From positions 1-6,337 of the forward strand of contig JAITVF010000171.1 in assembly GCA_031285945.1 (NCBI GenBank): 6,337 bases of DNA, read 5' to 3'. This stretch comes from Oscillospiraceae bacterium (GTDB lineage: Bacteria > Bacillota > Clostridia > Oscillospirales > Ruminococcaceae). Within the stretch, counting starts at the first letter, position 1. The number at the start of each line of letters is the position of its first letter. Shown in pieces: positions 6,113-6,337 of this stretch. The notes beneath the pieces are model-generated. The model was given only the letters and a program-made list of their open reading frames with translations, had not been told where the DNA came from and ran no database searches. The translations under genes and the position numbers were made by a program.

Positions 6113-6337
6113 ATGCTGATAACCATGACGGTCAACGGAAAGGACGTTTCCCTTGAGGCTTCCCCCACCGATATTCTGACCGATATTTTGCGCGACCGGC
6201 TGAGCCTGTATTCCGTCAAGCGGGGCTGCGAGGCCGGCGACTGCGGGGCCTGCACCGTGCTGGCCGACGGCGAGCCGGTTAATTCCTGCGTGATTACGGC
6301 CGCAAGGGCGCGTGGTAAAAATATCGTAACCCTGGAG
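6113..6337 (+). CDS. Molybdenum hydroxylase [2Fe-2S] subunit, N-terminal part (XdhC / CoxS type), cut by window end
   Basis: The 75 residues visible are the N-terminal plant-ferredoxin-like domain of the small iron-sulfur subunit, which relays electrons from the molybdenum centre to the FAD subunit. The proximal cluster Cys residues are present: C39, C44, C47 and C59 in GCEAGDCGACTVLADG...SC. This is followed by an alanine-rich helix and IVTLE, which normally continues to G and the helical domain with the second [2Fe-2S] site. A full protein would be about 150-170 residues, so roughly half is missing to the right. ATG 6113 lies 2 nt after the previous stop with GGGGAG about 9 nt upstream. An in-frame ATG at 6125 is less well placed. 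The medium-small gene order resembles coxM-coxS, predicting a coxL/xdhA-like large subunit next. Confidence 0.93.
   Translation, partial: MLITMTVNGKDVSLEASPTDILTDILRDRLSLYSVKRGCEAGDCGACTVLADGEPVNSCVITAARARGKNIVTLE

Noticed and set aside
1..6337. DGR reverse transcriptase, template repeat, Avd, CRISPR array, tRNA or insertion sequence within the window
   Set aside because: No reading frame has a reverse transcriptase YxDD-type motif, no second copy of the variable region was found by eye, and no regularly spaced repeats, tRNA-like folds or transposase frames were seen.

Overview
The window holds seven protein-coding regions, all on the + strand and tightly spaced, so they read as one operon or as closely stacked transcription units. 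The DNA is moderately GC-rich, with GC-rich third positions but free use of ATA and AGG codons, strong purine-rich ribosome binding sites and a GTG start. This fits an anaerobic gut-type or sediment bacterium such as a clostridial Firmicute. A spirochaete cannot be excluded, and no marker here settles the taxonomy.

Layout: 1-144 is a leader with no gene I can recognise. 145-1674 and 1708-2892 encode the duplicated ATPase and the long-type membrane permease of a CUT2 monosaccharide ABC importer (XylGH / GguAB-MmsAB type). The periplasmic sugar-binding protein is not in the window. 2926-3120 encodes a small charged protein of unknown function whose end overlaps the next gene. 3107-4180 encodes a 357-residue formylglycine-generating-enzyme / C-type-lectin-fold protein. 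Its closing segment looks like the variable region of a diversity-generating retroelement (DGR) target. 4211-5191 encodes an ACMSD-like metal-dependent amidohydrolase or decarboxylase. 5220-6110 and 6113-6337 (cut by the window end) encode the FAD subunit and the [2Fe-2S] subunit of a molybdenum hydroxylase of the xanthine dehydrogenase / CO dehydrogenase family. A molybdopterin large subunit is expected just downstream.

The outer genes make ordinary catabolic sense: uptake of a small polar substrate, then hydroxylation and ring-acid or amide chemistry on an aromatic or N-heterocyclic compound (inference). The striking element is the likely DGR variable protein in their midst, preceded by a coupled small ORF. 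The putative variable region has many codons of the form NNC or NNT where related proteins carry Asn (AAC/AAT). It is closed by a perfect 7-bp inverted repeat with a 4-nt loop, an arrangement like the target-site hairpins known from DGRs. I see no reverse transcriptase, template repeat or Avd gene in the window, so if this target is active it must be served from elsewhere in the genome.
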